This document shows positions 27,016 through 36,672 of a stretch of DNA of 64,000 bases, in pieces. The DNA comes from Oryzobacter telluris (GTDB lineage: Bacteria; Actinomycetota; Actinomycetes; Actinomycetales; Dermatophilaceae). Under the pieces are notes generated by a model. It saw only the letters and a list, made by a program, of their open reading frames with translations, had not been told where the DNA came from and did no database searches. The translations under genes and the position numbers were made by a program. Position 1 is the stretch's first letter, and each line of letters opens with the position of its first letter. The stretch lies in contig NZ_CP170723.1 of the NCBI RefSeq assembly GCF_043099285.1, forward strand, positions 3,162,001 to 3,226,000, given 5' to 3'.

Positions 27016-29104
27016 CGGTCACCTCCCGCACGTCCCAGACGTAGACCCCGCCGGTGTGCGCGGACGGCTCACCGAACGCGTCGGACAGCGATCCGAGGAG
27101 AGCCGGCGCCTCGGGACGGGCTTCGGGCAGGACGATCGCGTCGACGCGTCCGGCCCGGAGGTCCTCGTGGAACGCCTCGATCTCGCCGTCCGAGGCGTGG
27201 TGCTCGGCGTCGGCGAGGACGACGTCGGCCATCCACTGCGAGAACACGGTGGGCGTGGCGCCGTACTGCCCACCCTTCTCCGGCGAGCTGTCGGGGCCGA
27301 CGAAGTAGCCCGCGACGACCGGGAAGCCCCAGCGCGCCTGCGCCTGCCACTCCAGGGCGCGGGTGTCGGCGACCCAGGGGGCCGGGGCGGCGAGCACGGA
27401 ACCGCCGTCGTCGACCCAGTCGCGCCACGTGCCGTCGGTGAAGAAGGCCGGCATCGGCGCGCGGGGCTCGACGACGAGGGGTGTCGGGAACACCGGCAGG
27501 AGCACGAGGCCGGCCGCGGCGACGGCCGTGACGATCCCGGCCCCGGCGTGGTCGGCGGCGGAACCGACGCGTCGGCGCAGCTCCTCGGTGCCCAGGGCCA
27601 GCAGGGCTCCGAGGGCGGGGACGGCGACGAGGGTGAGGCGTGTGGGCAGGACGTTCTCGATGACGGGGAGCTGCTCGAGCAGCACCCACGGGCCCGGGAT
27701 GCCGGTGGCCACTCCCCCGACCGTGACGTCCTCGCCGAGCGAGAGCCAGCAGGCGACGAGGACGACCACGGCCAGCGCCCGCACCACCACGTGGCGCCAC
27801 AGCACGACCGTGACGACGAGGGCGACGACGAGCAGCGGGATGCCGAAGAACGAGTTCTCCTCGGTGCGGTTCATCGACACCGCGGCCGAGGCCCAGGGGT
27901 CCGCCCCGAGCGAGCGGGTGGCCCTGCCCCACAGCGCGGTGAGGTCGTTGCCGGCCGGCGGGTGCCAGATCGAGCCGTAGCTGCGCGGTCCGGCGAACTG
28001 CCACCACAGCGGGAACGCGACGATCGCCAGGGTGACGGCCGCCCCGATGCCCACCCCCGGCAGCAGGCGTCGCAGGTCGACGCGACGGTGCGCGAGGAGC
28101 ACGAGGCCGCCCACGAGCATCCCGATGGCGGCGAGCAGCAGGACCTCCTCGCCGATGAGGACCTGCCACGCGACGAGCAGGCCGAGGACGACCCCGTCGC
28201 GGACCCGGCGGGCGTCGGCCTGCGCAAGGCGCAGCACGCGGTCGAGGATCACGGGCACGAGGAACTGCGCGACGAAGTTCGGGTGGCCGTTGGCGTGCGA
28301 GACCAGCCCCGGTGCGAAGCCCGCGAACCCGGCGCCGAGGGCCGCGGCCACCGGGTGCACCGCGAGCCGCCGGCGGAAGAGCCAGTACCAGGCGCTCGCG
28401 GTGAGGGCGAGGCCGAGGAGCTCGACGAGGATGAAGGTGACCTGCGGGCCGGCCAGCAGCGTGAGCGGCGCGAGCGGGATGCCGAGGCCGAGGACGCTCG
28501 CGTTGGCCATGAGGTTCACGCCGTCGGGAAAGTTCTGCAGGTCGCTGAAGAGCGGGTTGGAGAACGTGGCGAGGTTGTGCGCGGTGGCGCCGAAGTACCA
28601 CTCGAACGCCTGCTGGTCCTGCACGCCCTGCGAGAGGTGGCCGGTGAAGGGGGCAGCGAGGAGGCCGGCCACCACGTAGGCCGCGAACACGAGGTAGACG
28701 GCCGGGGCGACGAGGTCGCTGCGGCGCAGCGTCGCCGGCGGCGGGACCGTCGTGGCGGCGCCGGACGGGCGCTCCGGCGGCCGGCCCGGGCGCCGCAGCG
28801 GCACCGGGACCGGCACCGGCGCCTCGGCCTGCGCGAAGCCCGAGCCGTCCTCGCCCCCCGCGGTTGCCACGGAGGCGGTGTCGGGCCCTCGACGCAGGCG
28901 GGCGATGGCGTGGTCGTGCTGGGCCACCCGCGCCTCGAGGGCGTCGATGACGGCGTCGACCTGGTCCATCCGGTAGCCGCGCAGCTGGGGGGCGAAGCCG
29001 GTGGCGTCGACCGGTCCGGAGGCGGGACGGGGGCGGCCGAGGAACCAGGCGGCCCCGGCGACGACGGCGATGCCGAGCGCGGCGAGGAGGATCGACCAGG
29101 TCAC
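27002..29104 (-). CDS. DivIVA-motif membrane protein fused to a multi-TM glycosyltransferase-like domain
   Basis: A 700-residue protein. Residues 1-75 are a transmembrane helix (about 3-20) followed by LRGYRMDQVDAVIDALEARV, a DivIVA-type motif almost the same as in the small protein two genes upstream. A Pro/Arg-rich linker (about 80-125) follows, then about twelve transmembrane helices and a soluble C-terminal domain, resembling uncharacterised GT-C-like or DUF6541-like membrane proteins. Start GTG 29104 overlaps the SRPBCC stop as GTGA. The fusion could place a cell-surface glycosyltransferase at curved membrane sites (poles or septum); this is inference. Confidence 0.72.
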   Translation of the reverse strand: MTWSILLAALGIAVVAGAAWFLGRPRPASGPVDATGFAPQLRGYRMDQVDAVIDALEARVAQHDHAIARLRRGPDTASVATAGGEDGSGFAQAEAPVPVPVPLRRPGRPPERPSGAATTVPPPATLRRSDLVAPAVYLVFAAYVVAGLLAAPFTGHLSQGVQDQQAFEWYFGATAHNLATFSNPLFSDLQNFPDGVNLMANASVLGLGIPLAPLTLLAGPQVTFILVELLGLALTASAWYWLFRRRLAVHPVAAALGAGFAGFAPGLVSHANGHPNFVAQFLVPVILDRVLRLAQADARRVRDGVVLGLLVAWQVLIGEEVLLLAAIGMLVGGLVLLAHRRVDLRRLLPGVGIGAAVTLAIVAFPLWWQFAGPRSYGSIWHPPAGNDLTALWGRATRSLGADPWASAAVSMNRTEENSFFGIPLLVVALVVTVVLWRHVVVRALAVVVLVACWLSLGEDVTVGGVATGIPGPWVLLEQLPVIENVLPTRLTLVAVPALGALLALGTEELRRRVGSAADHAGAGIVTAVAAAGLVLLPVFPTPLVVEPRAPMPAFFTDGTWRDWVDDGGSVLAAPAPWVADTRALEWQAQARWGFPVVAGYFVGPDSSPEKGGQYGATPTVFSQWMADVVLADAEHHASDGEIEAFHEDLRAGRVDAIVLPEARPEAPALLGSLSDAFGEPSAHTGGVYVWDVREVTDGAG

Positions 29105-29544
29105 GAGGCGACCTCGCCCTCGGCGCGGTGCAGCAGGCCCTCGACGACCCGGCCGAAGAGCACCGGACCGAGCCGATCGCCGAGCGGTCGCGTCAGGCGG
29201 CGCAGCCCGGGGAGCCAGAGCTCCTCGGTCCACTCCACCCTCGACGCACCGGGGGCGGCGGGGTCGCCGGTGACCTCGATGTCGGCCCAGCCGTGGAGGA
29301 AGCGACCGGTCTTGACGAGGCGGAGCCGCGTGCCGGGCTCGAGGGCGGTGACGAGCATCCGGTCGGCGAACCGCAGCGGTCCGAGGCGCGTCGTGGCCAC
29401 GACCTCGGCGCCGAGGCGCAGGCCGCCCTCGGGGACCTCGACATCGGTGAGCGGGACGTGGCGGGTGTGCTCGGCGAGGTCGGTGACCGCCGCCCAGGCC
29501 CGGTCCGGCGCGAGCAGGGTGCTGCGGCTGATGGTGAAGGCCAT
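29101..29544 (-). CDS. SRPBCC (START-like) family protein
   Basis: A 147-residue soluble protein with the polyketide-cyclase/SRPBCC helix-grip pattern: N-terminal FTISRSTLLAPDRAWAAVTDLAEH, a central strand set, and the long C-terminal helix RLGPVLFGRVVEGLLHRAEGEV. Such proteins bind hydrophobic ligands; none can be assigned. It sits between two DivIVA-motif genes. Start ATG 29544 is 2 bp after the small DivIVA gene, and its TGA overlaps the next GTG, so the three are one translation unit. Confidence 0.82.
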   Translation of the reverse strand: MAFTISRSTLLAPDRAWAAVTDLAEHTRHVPLTDVEVPEGGLRLGAEVVATTRLGPLRFADRMLVTALEPGTRLRLVKTGRFLHGWADIEVTGDPAAPGASRVEWTEELWLPGLRRLTRPLGDRLGPVLFGRVVEGLLHRAEGEVAS

Positions 29545-29546
29545 GG

Positions 29547-29831
29547 TCAGGTGGTGTCCCGCAACGAGTCCAGGGTCCGCTCGCGTTCGGCGAGGTCGTC
29601 GCGCAGCGCCTCGAGGCGGGCGTCGACCTCGTCCATCCGGTAGCCGCGGGGGGCGGTGTCGAAGCGCACGGCGTCGACGTCGGCGGCGTGGGGGTCCAGC
29701 GGCAGCCCGTGGTCGGGCGTGCTGGTCACGGGGTCGGCGAGCGGGTCGACCTCGAGGCGTCCTCCCGCCACGGCCGCGACCGTCGCCACGAGGGCGACGG
29801 CGACGAGGGCGAGGAGGATCAGCGGGACCAC
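29547..29831 (-). CDS. Small membrane-anchored DivIVA-domain protein
   Basis: A 94-residue protein with an N-terminal transmembrane helix (about 4-24), a short linker, and FDTAPRGYRMDEVDARLEALRDDL followed by a short coiled-coil. The RGYRMDEVD core matches the N-terminal DivIVA motif that binds curved membranes in Wag31/DivIVA. It probably corresponds to M. tuberculosis Rv1209 by position. Within three genes the motif appears again, fused to a glycosyltransferase-like protein. Confidence 0.8.
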   Translation of the reverse strand: MVPLILLALVAVALVATVAAVAGGRLEVDPLADPVTSTPDHGLPLDPHAADVDAVRFDTAPRGYRMDEVDARLEALRDDLAERERTLDSLRDTT

Positions 29832-29859
29832 GGGCCGATCCTACGAGCCCGACCTGCGA

Positions 29860-30651
29860 CTACCCCCGGCCGGACTCCCGCATCCCGCCGCGCGCCCCAC
29901 CGTCGGACGTGACGATGGTGGCGACCGCCTCGTCGACGTCGTCGGTGAGGGTGAGCAGCTCGAGGTCGCGGGCGCCGATGGTGCCGGCCTCGGCCGCCGT
30001 GCCGCGCAGCCAGTCGAACAGGCCGCCCCAGTAGTCGGTGCCGAGCAGGACGATCGGGAAGCTCGTGACCTTCTGGGTCTGGACGAGCGTCACCGCCTCG
30101 AAGAGCTCGTCGAGCGTGCCGAAGCCACCCGGGAGGACGATGAAGCCGGAGGCGTACTTGACGAACATCGTCTTGCGCGCGAAGAAGTAGCGGAAGTTGA
30201 CGCCGAGGTCGACGAACTCGTTGAGCCCGGCCTCGAACGGCAGCTCGATCCCCAGGCCCACCGACGTGCCCTTGGCCTCCAGAGCGCCGCGGTTGGCGGC
30301 CTCCATCGCCCCGGGTCCACCTCCGGTGATGACGGCGTAGCCGGCCTCGACGAGGGCCGCACCCAGGCGGACCCCGAGGGCGTAGGTGGCGGTGTCGGGC
30401 TTGGTGCGCGCCGAGCCGAAGACGCTGACGGCCGGACCGAGCTCGGCGAGCGCGCCGAAGCCGGTGACGAACTCGGACTGGATGCGCATGACGCGCCACG
30501 GGTCCGTGTGGACCCAGTCGGCGGAGCCGCGGCTGTCGAGGAGGCGCTGGTCGGTGGTCGAGCCGGGCACCTGGGTGCCCCGCATGATGACCGGGCCCTG
30601 GCGGTACTCGTCGGGGCGGCGGCGGGGAGCGGGCTCTGCGGTCGGGTCCAC
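29860..30651 (-). CDS. TIGR00730-type LOG family protein (Rossmann nucleotide 5'-monophosphate phosphoribohydrolase)
   Basis: A 263-residue enzyme of the LOG/lysine-decarboxylase-like family. Seen are VFGSARTKPDT, the nucleotide-binding GGGPGAMEAANRGA, and the signature PGGFGTLDELFEAVTLVQTQK. Family members cleave cytokinin riboside or other nucleotide monophosphates to base plus ribose-5-phosphate. The PGGFGTLDE glutamate is the expected catalytic residue. The N-terminal 40 residues precede the domain and match actinobacterial members. The start is GTG 30651. The M. tuberculosis counterpart is Rv1205, also near dapE. Confidence 0.88.
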   Translation of the reverse strand: MDPTAEPAPRRRPDEYRQGPVIMRGTQVPGSTTDQRLLDSRGSADWVHTDPWRVMRIQSEFVTGFGALAELGPAVSVFGSARTKPDTATYALGVRLGAALVEAGYAVITGGGPGAMEAANRGALEAKGTSVGLGIELPFEAGLNEFVDLGVNFRYFFARKTMFVKYASGFIVLPGGFGTLDELFEAVTLVQTQKVTSFPIVLLGTDYWGGLFDWLRGTAAEAGTIGARDLELLTLTDDVDEAVATIVTSDGGARGGMRESGRG

Positions 30652-30672
30652 GCCGTCACGCTATCCCGTGGG

Positions 30673-31767
30673 TCAGGCCAGCCAGCGGACCAGCGCGGCC
30701 TCGCAGGCCCCGTACTGCTCGACGGGGCACTGCTCGTCGTCCATGTGGGCGTAGTTGGGGTCGCCCGGGCCGAAGTTCACGGCCGGGACGCCCATCGCCG
30801 AGAACCGGGCGACGTCGGTCCAGCCCTGCTTGGCCTCGACGGGGAGGCCGAGCGCCTGCACGAACGCCTGGGCGGCGGGGAGGGTGAGGCCCGGGCGGGC
30901 ACCGGCGGCGTTGTCGACGACGGTGACGTCGAAGCCGGAGAACACCTGGCTGACGTGGGCCGCGGCGTCGTCCTCGGTGAGGTCCGGCGCGTACCGGTAG
31001 TTGACGGTGACGACGCAGCGGTCGGGGATGACGTTGCCGGCGATGCCCCCGGAGATGTGGACGGCGTTGAGCGCCTCGCGGAACTCCAGGCCGTCGACCT
31101 CGCGGGTGGCGGGCTGGTAGGCGACCAGGCGGGCGAGGACGTCGGCGGCGTCGTGGATGGCGTTGTGCCCCTTCCACGGCCGCGCCGAGTGGGAGGCGAT
31201 GCCCTTGGTCGTGACCTCGGCCCGCAGGGTGCCCTTGCAGCCGCCCTCGACGCGGGCGTCGGTGGGCTCGAGCAGGACGGCGAAGTCGGCGTCCTCGATG
31301 AGGTCGCGGCGCTGCTGCTCGACGTGGAGCAGGCCGTTGAACTGCGAGTCGATCTCCTCCGCCTCGTAGTAGACGAAGGTGATGTCGCGGCTCGGCTCGC
31401 GGACCTCGTGGGCGACGCGGAGCATCACGGCGACGCCGCCCTTCATGTCGACCGTTCCGCGGCCCCAGAGGATCTCGCCACCGGGTCCGTCGACGCGCCG
31501 GGTCGGCAGGTTCGAGGGGTCGACGGTCAGCGGGACGGTGTCGATGTGGCCGGCGAGGACGACGCGCTCGGTGCGCCCGAGGTTCGTCCGGGCGATCACC
31601 GTGTTGCCGATCCGCGTGACCTCGAGGTGCGGCAGCGCCCGCATCGCGACCTCGACGGCGTCGGCCAGCGGCTCCTCCCGCAGGCTCACCGACTCGATGT
31701 CGCACACCGCGGCGGTGAGCGTCGTGGCGTCGAGGGACAGGTCGAGGACGGGTGCTCCGGAGGACAT
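30673..31767 (-). CDS. dapE: Succinyl-diaminopimelate desuccinylase
   Basis: A 364-residue M20 metallohydrolase that removes succinate from N-succinyl-LL-diaminopimelate in lysine and peptidoglycan precursor synthesis. Zinc ligands are visible: AGHIDTV (His74), RGTVDMKGG (Asp107) and the catalytic/metal pair in YYEAEEID (Glu137-Glu138), with the dimerisation domain SARPWKGHNAI in the middle. The start ATG 31767 is set by a TAGGGT -10 exactly 7 nt upstream. It is divergent from dapD, giving a compact lysine-pathway locus. Confidence 0.93.
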   Translation of the reverse strand: MSSGAPVLDLSLDATTLTAAVCDIESVSLREEPLADAVEVAMRALPHLEVTRIGNTVIARTNLGRTERVVLAGHIDTVPLTVDPSNLPTRRVDGPGGEILWGRGTVDMKGGVAVMLRVAHEVREPSRDITFVYYEAEEIDSQFNGLLHVEQQRRDLIEDADFAVLLEPTDARVEGGCKGTLRAEVTTKGIASHSARPWKGHNAIHDAADVLARLVAYQPATREVDGLEFREALNAVHISGGIAGNVIPDRCVVTVNYRYAPDLTEDDAAAHVSQVFSGFDVTVVDNAAGARPGLTLPAAQAFVQALGLPVEAKQGWTDVARFSAMGVPAVNFGPGDPNYAHMDDEQCPVEQYGACEAALVRWLA

Positions 31768-31774
31768 GCCCGCC

Positions 31775-31780
31775 ACCCTA
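31775..31780 (-). promoter_or_regulatory. -10 box of leaderless dapE
   Basis: TAGGGT on the minus strand is 7 nt before the dapE ATG. It lies 54 nt from the opposing dapD -10 in the same 79-bp gap. Confidence 0.55.
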
Positions 31781-31834
31781 GTTGCGCCCGGCGAGAGCAG
31801 CGGACGCACCCGGGGACGGGCCGGGCCGGCCCCG

Positions 31835-31840
31835 TAGGCT
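31835..31840 (+). promoter_or_regulatory. -10 box of leaderless dapD
   Basis: TAGGCT ends 6 nt before the dapD ATG at 31847. No ribosome-binding site lies between, so translation is predicted to begin at the 5' end of the message. Confidence 0.55.
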
Positions 31841-31846
31841 GGACGC

Positions 31847-32770
31847 ATGACGCGCACCGCCTGGGGCCACGGCCTCCTCACCACCACCGACGAGGGCACC
31901 GTCCTCGACGCCTGGTACCCCGCTCCCGCCCTCGGCGACCCCGACGGCTCGGCCGCACCCGCCGAGCTCGAGGCCCTCACCGGCCCCGACGAGGTCCGCC
32001 GCGTCATCCGCCGCCTCGCCACCGTGGAGATCGACCTCGACGCGGCGCCCGCGAGCGCCGAGGACGCCTACCTGCGCCTCCACCTGCTCAGCCACCGCCT
32101 CGCCCCGCCGAACAGCATCAACCTCGACGGCGTCTTCGGCGTCCTGCCCAACGTCGTGTGGACCACCCAGGGCCCGTGCGCCGTCGACGGCTTCGAGCTG
32201 ACCCGCGCCCGGATGCGCGCCCGCGGCCCGGTGCAGGTCCTCGGCGTCGACAAGTTCCCCCGGATGGTCGACTACGTCGTGCCCGCCGGGGTCCGCATCG
32301 CCGACGCCGACCGCGTCCGCCTCGGCGCGCACCTCGCCAGCGGCACCACCGTGATGCACGAGGGCTTCGTCAACTACAACGCCGGCACCCTCGGCTCGAG
32401 CATGGTCGAGGGCCGGATCAGCCAGGGCGTCGTCGTCGGCGACGGCTCCGACATCGGCGGGGGCGCGAGCACCATGGGCACCCTGAGCGGCGGCGGAACG
32501 GAACGGGTCAGCATCGGCGAGCGTTGCCTGCTCGGAGCCGAGTCGGGTCTGGGCATCGCCCTCGGTGACGACTGCGTCGTCGAGGCGGGCCTCTACCTCA
32601 CCGCCGGGACCAAGGTCACCCTCCCGGACGGCACCGTCGCCAAGGCGCGCGAGCTGTCCGGCCAGGCCAGCCTGCTGTTCCTGCGCAACTCGGTGACCGG
32701 CACGGTCGAGGCGCGTCCCCGCGACGGCCACGGGATCGTGCTGAACTCGGCGCTCCACGCCAACGACTGA
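31847..32770 (+). CDS. dapD: 2,3,4,5-tetrahydropyridine-2,6-dicarboxylate N-succinyltransferase
   Basis: A 307-residue left-handed beta-helix acyltransferase that succinylates tetrahydrodipicolinate in the lysine pathway. It is the actinobacterial DapD type, with hexapeptide repeats in the second half (VRIADADRVRLGAHLASGTTVMHEG, GVVVGDGSDIGGGAST, LLGAESGLGIALGDDCVVEAG) and the typical PNSINLDGVFGVLPN and VLGVDKFPRMVDYVVP segments. It works with DapC (35167-36324) and DapE in consecutive steps, and all three are in this window. Confidence 0.94.
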   Translation: MTRTAWGHGLLTTTDEGTVLDAWYPAPALGDPDGSAAPAELEALTGPDEVRRVIRRLATVEIDLDAAPASAEDAYLRLHLLSHRLAPPNSINLDGVFGVLPNVVWTTQGPCAVDGFELTRARMRARGPVQVLGVDKFPRMVDYVVPAGVRIADADRVRLGAHLASGTTVMHEGFVNYNAGTLGSSMVEGRISQGVVVGDGSDIGGGASTMGTLSGGGTERVSIGERCLLGAESGLGIALGDDCVVEAGLYLTAGTKVTLPDGTVAKARELSGQASLLFLRNSVTGTVEARPRDGHGIVLNSALHAND

Positions 32771-32792
32771 CCCGGAAGGACCCCCGACCCCG

Positions 32793-33689
32793 ATGCCCCG
32801 CACGCCCCGTGGCGCCCTGACGCTCGCCGAGGAGGGACCCCGCTCCCCCGCGCGGCGGCGCCTCGGCGTGCTCATGACCCTCGTCCTCGTGGGCGTCCTC
32901 GGCACCGCCGGGTACCTCGGGATCCGCCACCTCACCCGGCTCGCCGCCGGTGAGTCGTGCCGCGTCACCGCCTCGGGCTCGACCTTCGAGTGGGCCCCCG
33001 ACCAGGCGAGCAACGCCGCCGCCATCACGGCCATCTCGGTCAAGCGCGGGCTGCCCCCGCGGGCGGCGACCATCGCCATCGCCACGGCCATGCAGGAGTC
33101 GAAGGTCCGCAACGTCAAGTTCGGCGACCGCGACTCGCTCGGCCTGTTCCAGCAGCGCCCGTCACAGGGCTGGGGCACCGCCGAGCAGATCCTCAACCCC
33201 GAGTACTCGACGAACAAGTTCTACGACGCGCTGGTCAAGGTCAAGGGCTACACGGACATGGACATCGCCGAGGCCGCGCAGGAGGTCCAGCGCTCGGCCG
33301 CCGGCGAGGCCTACGCCCAGCACGAGCCGCAGGCCCGCGTCACCGCCTCGGTCCTGTCCGGGCAGACCGCCTCCGGCATCGGCTGCACCCTCGAGGACGC
33401 GAAGACCAGCGGTGACGCCAAGGCCGTGGCGGCGCTGGTCAAGAAGGACTTCGGGGTCAGCGGCGAGGTGGGCGACCGCACCGTCACCGTCGTCGCCGAG
33501 TCCAAGGACGGGGCGTGGGCCGTGGCGTCCTGGGCGGTCGCCCGGGCCACCGACACCTCCGCCGTGCGCGTCGAGATCGGCAACCAGCGGTGGGACCGCT
33601 CGATGGACGAGTCGTCGTACGGGTGGCAGGGCGTCGAGGACGCGGCGTCCGCCGGCGACCCCCTCACCGTCACCATCCACCTGGCCTGA
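32793..33689 (+). CDS. Membrane-anchored lysozyme-like/transglycosylase-fold protein
   Basis: A 298-residue protein with one N-terminal transmembrane helix (about 24-44) and an extracellular domain. The part NAAAITAISVKRGLPPRAATIAIATAMQESKVRN followed by DSLGLFQQRPSQGWGTAEQ matches the helical lytic-transglycosylase/lysozyme-like pattern, with Glu in AMQES as candidate catalytic acid. Homologues are often labelled heavy-metal transporter, which the sequence does not support. The C-terminal third is a separate alpha/beta region. It lies 22 bp after dapD with GGAAGGA upstream, so co-expression with dapD is likely. The substrate is unproven. Confidence 0.7.
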   Translation: MPRTPRGALTLAEEGPRSPARRRLGVLMTLVLVGVLGTAGYLGIRHLTRLAAGESCRVTASGSTFEWAPDQASNAAAITAISVKRGLPPRAATIAIATAMQESKVRNVKFGDRDSLGLFQQRPSQGWGTAEQILNPEYSTNKFYDALVKVKGYTDMDIAEAAQEVQRSAAGEAYAQHEPQARVTASVLSGQTASGIGCTLEDAKTSGDAKAVAALVKKDFGVSGEVGDRTVTVVAESKDGAWAVASWAVARATDTSAVRVEIGNQRWDRSMDESSYGWQGVEDAASAGDPLTVTIHLA

Positions 33690-33716
33690 GCGCCGGCCCC
33701 ACCCCCGGACGGCCGA

Positions 33717-33749
33717 GAGCCCGCCGCGACCGTGGGGTCGGGCGGGCTC
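33717..33749. terminator. Stem-loop between convergent genes
   Basis: Arms 33717-33731 and 33736-33749 pair over 14 bp with one bulged base and a 4-nt loop. The element lies between the lysozyme-like gene and gltA stops and can end both transcripts. Confidence 0.65.
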
Positions 33750-33777
33750 GAGGCGGTGCCGCGGGCAACCGTGGGCG

Positions 33778-35064
<1,287 letters not shown>

Positions 35065-35103
35065 GTTGGTCGGTTCCTTCTCGTCGGGCACGGGTTCATT
35101 TCG

Positions 35104-35109
35104 ACCCTA
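35104..35109 (-). promoter_or_regulatory. -10 box for gltA
   Basis: TAGGGT on the minus strand would start transcription about 33 nt before the gltA ATG, leaving room for the AAGGAA ribosome site. No good -35 is seen. Confidence 0.45.
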
Positions 35110-35166
35110 CCCCCGAGGAATCCGCAGGGAGAAACGCGGTCCGCGTGACCCTGACCGCACCCGGCG

Positions 35167-36324
35167 TCAGCGAAGACGCGCGACGGCGGCCTCGATGCGT
35201 TCGTCGGTGGCGGTCAACGCGATCCGCACGTGCTCGCGCCCGGCGGGCCCGTAGAAGTCGCCGGGGGCGGCGAGGACGCCCCGGTTGGCGAGGCGGGCGA
35301 GGGTGGCACGACCGTCCTCCCCCGCCGTCGCCCAGAGGTAGAGCCCGGCCTCGGAGTGGTCGACCCGCAGGCCGAACGCCTCGACCGCCGGGAGGAGGGT
35401 GGCGCGCCGGCGGGCGTAGCGCTCCTTCTGATCGGCGACGTGGGCGACGTCGCCCAGGGCGGCGAGCACGGCCCGCTGCACCGGCCACGGCACGATCATC
35501 CCCGCGTGCTTGCGCACCTCGAGGAGGCGGCCGACGAGGGCGGGGTCGCCGGCGACGAAGGCCCCGCGGTACCCGGCGAGGTTCGACTGCTTGGACAGGG
35601 AGTAGACGCACAGCAGCCCCTCGTGCGAGCCGCCGGTGACGCGCGGGTCGAGGATCGAGGGCGTCGTCGGCGGCTCGGTGGAGCCCTCCGCGCGGGGACG
35701 CCAGTCGAGCTCGGCGTAGCACTCGTCCGAGGCGACGACGACCCCGTGCTGCCGAGCCCAGGCGACCACCTTCGCCAGGTGCTCGACGCCGAGGACCTGT
35801 CCCGTGGGGTTGGCGGGGGTGTTGAGCCACAGCAGCTTCGGCGTCGTGGCGGCCGTGGGCGGCCCGAGGGAGGTCAGCGCGTCGAGGGCCAGCGGGGTCG
35901 CGCCGGCGAGCCGGGCCCCGACGTCGTAGGTGGGGTAGGCGACGCGCGGGAAGGCCACGACGTCACCGGGCCCGACACCGAGCAGCAGCGGCAGCCAGGC
36001 GACGAGCTCCTTGGAGCCGACGGTGGGCAGCACCCCCACGGGGTCGACGTCCGGCACCCCGCGCCGCGTGGCGAACCACGTCGCCACGGCCTCGCGCAGG
36101 TCGGCCGTGCCCCACGTCTGCGGGTAGCCGGGTGCGTCGGAGGCGTCGGCGAGCGCGGCCCGCACGACGTCGGGGGTGGGGTCGACGGGCGTGCCGACCG
36201 ACAGGTCGACGAGGCCGGTGCCCGCGGGCCCCGGCAGGTCCGGGTCGGCGAAGGAGGAGGCACGCTCCTTGAGGGGGACGATGGAGTCCCAGGGGAAGTC
36301 CGGGAGCCGCAGCACCGGCGTCAC
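35167..36324 (-). CDS. dapC: Succinyldiaminopimelate transaminase
   Basis: A 385-residue class I/II PLP aminotransferase. Seen are LGVGPGDVVAFPRVAYPTY, LLWLNTPANPTGQVL (the cofactor Asn loop), ASDECYAELDW (PLP Asp/Tyr) and YSLSKQSNLAGYRGAF with the Schiff-base lysine. It converts N-succinyl-2-amino-6-ketopimelate to N-succinyl-LL-DAP between DapD and DapE. The pairing with the 7Fe ferredoxin gene 7 bp upstream is the conserved fdxC-dapC order of actinobacteria. Start GTG 36324 opens right after the ferredoxin stop. Confidence 0.93.
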   Translation of the reverse strand: MTPVLRLPDFPWDSIVPLKERASSFADPDLPGPAGTGLVDLSVGTPVDPTPDVVRAALADASDAPGYPQTWGTADLREAVATWFATRRGVPDVDPVGVLPTVGSKELVAWLPLLLGVGPGDVVAFPRVAYPTYDVGARLAGATPLALDALTSLGPPTAATTPKLLWLNTPANPTGQVLGVEHLAKVVAWARQHGVVVASDECYAELDWRPRAEGSTEPPTTPSILDPRVTGGSHEGLLCVYSLSKQSNLAGYRGAFVAGDPALVGRLLEVRKHAGMIVPWPVQRAVLAALGDVAHVADQKERYARRRATLLPAVEAFGLRVDHSEAGLYLWATAGEDGRATLARLANRGVLAAPGDFYGPAGREHVRIALTATDERIEAAVARLR

Positions 36325-36331
36325 CGCGTCC

Positions 36332-36658
36332 TTACTCGTCGTGCTCCTGCGGCGGCAGGTCGGCGATGATCGGGTGGTCCTTGGCGATGACGCCGAGCTT
36401 CGCGGCGCCGCCCGGGCTGCCGAGGTCGTCGAAGAACTCGACGTTGGCCTTGTAGTACTCGGCCCACTGCTCGGGGACGTCGTCCTCGTAGTAGATCGCC
36501 TCGACCGGGCACACCGGCTCGCACGCACCGCAGTCGACGCACTCGTCCGGGTGGATGTAGAGGCTGCGCTCACCCTCGTAGATGCAGTCGACGGGGCACT
36601 CCTCGATGCAGGCCTTGTCCTTCAGGTCCACACAGGGCTGCGCGATCACGTACGTCAT
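36332..36658 (-). CDS. fdxA: 7Fe ferredoxin (3Fe-4S/4Fe-4S)
   Basis: A 108-residue ferredoxin. Cysteines 9, 17, 21, 25 and 40, 43, 46, 50 form the two cluster motifs (CIEECPVDC and CVDCGACEPVC), with the characteristic YIHPDECVDCGACEPVCPVEAIYYEDD. The C-terminal extension after residue 60 is typical of the actinobacterial type (M. tuberculosis FdxC). It donates electrons to oxidoreductases such as P450s; the P450 at 4944 is a possible but unproven partner. The start is ATG 36658 with its -10 7 nt upstream; the in-frame ATG at 36676 is not supported. Confidence 0.95.
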   Translation of the reverse strand: MTYVIAQPCVDLKDKACIEECPVDCIYEGERSLYIHPDECVDCGACEPVCPVEAIYYEDDVPEQWAEYYKANVEFFDDLGSPGGAAKLGVIAKDHPIIADLPPQEHDE

Positions 36659-36665
36659 GCGGCCC

Positions 36666-36672
36666 ATACTAT
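36666..36672. promoter_or_regulatory. Symmetric shared -10 for divergent leaderless genes fdxA and GNAT
   Basis: The seven bases ATACTAT read as TACTAT on the plus strand (36667-36672, 7 nt before GTG 36680) and as TAGTAT on the minus strand (36671-36666, 7 nt before ATG 36658). The two boxes overlap by five bases in a gap of only 21 bp. Both transcripts would be leaderless. Confidence 0.6.

Noticed and set aside
26909..30034. A 1041-codon open frame on the plus strand opposite the glycosyltransferase genes
   Set aside because: It is a shadow created by GC-rich third positions; its translation is an Arg/Gly/Asp-rich low-complexity sequence and the opposite strand has clear domains.
29656..32568. 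A 970-codon open frame on the plus strand across LOG, dapE and dapD
   Set aside because: It covers three well-supported genes in other frames and its translation has no domain or signal.
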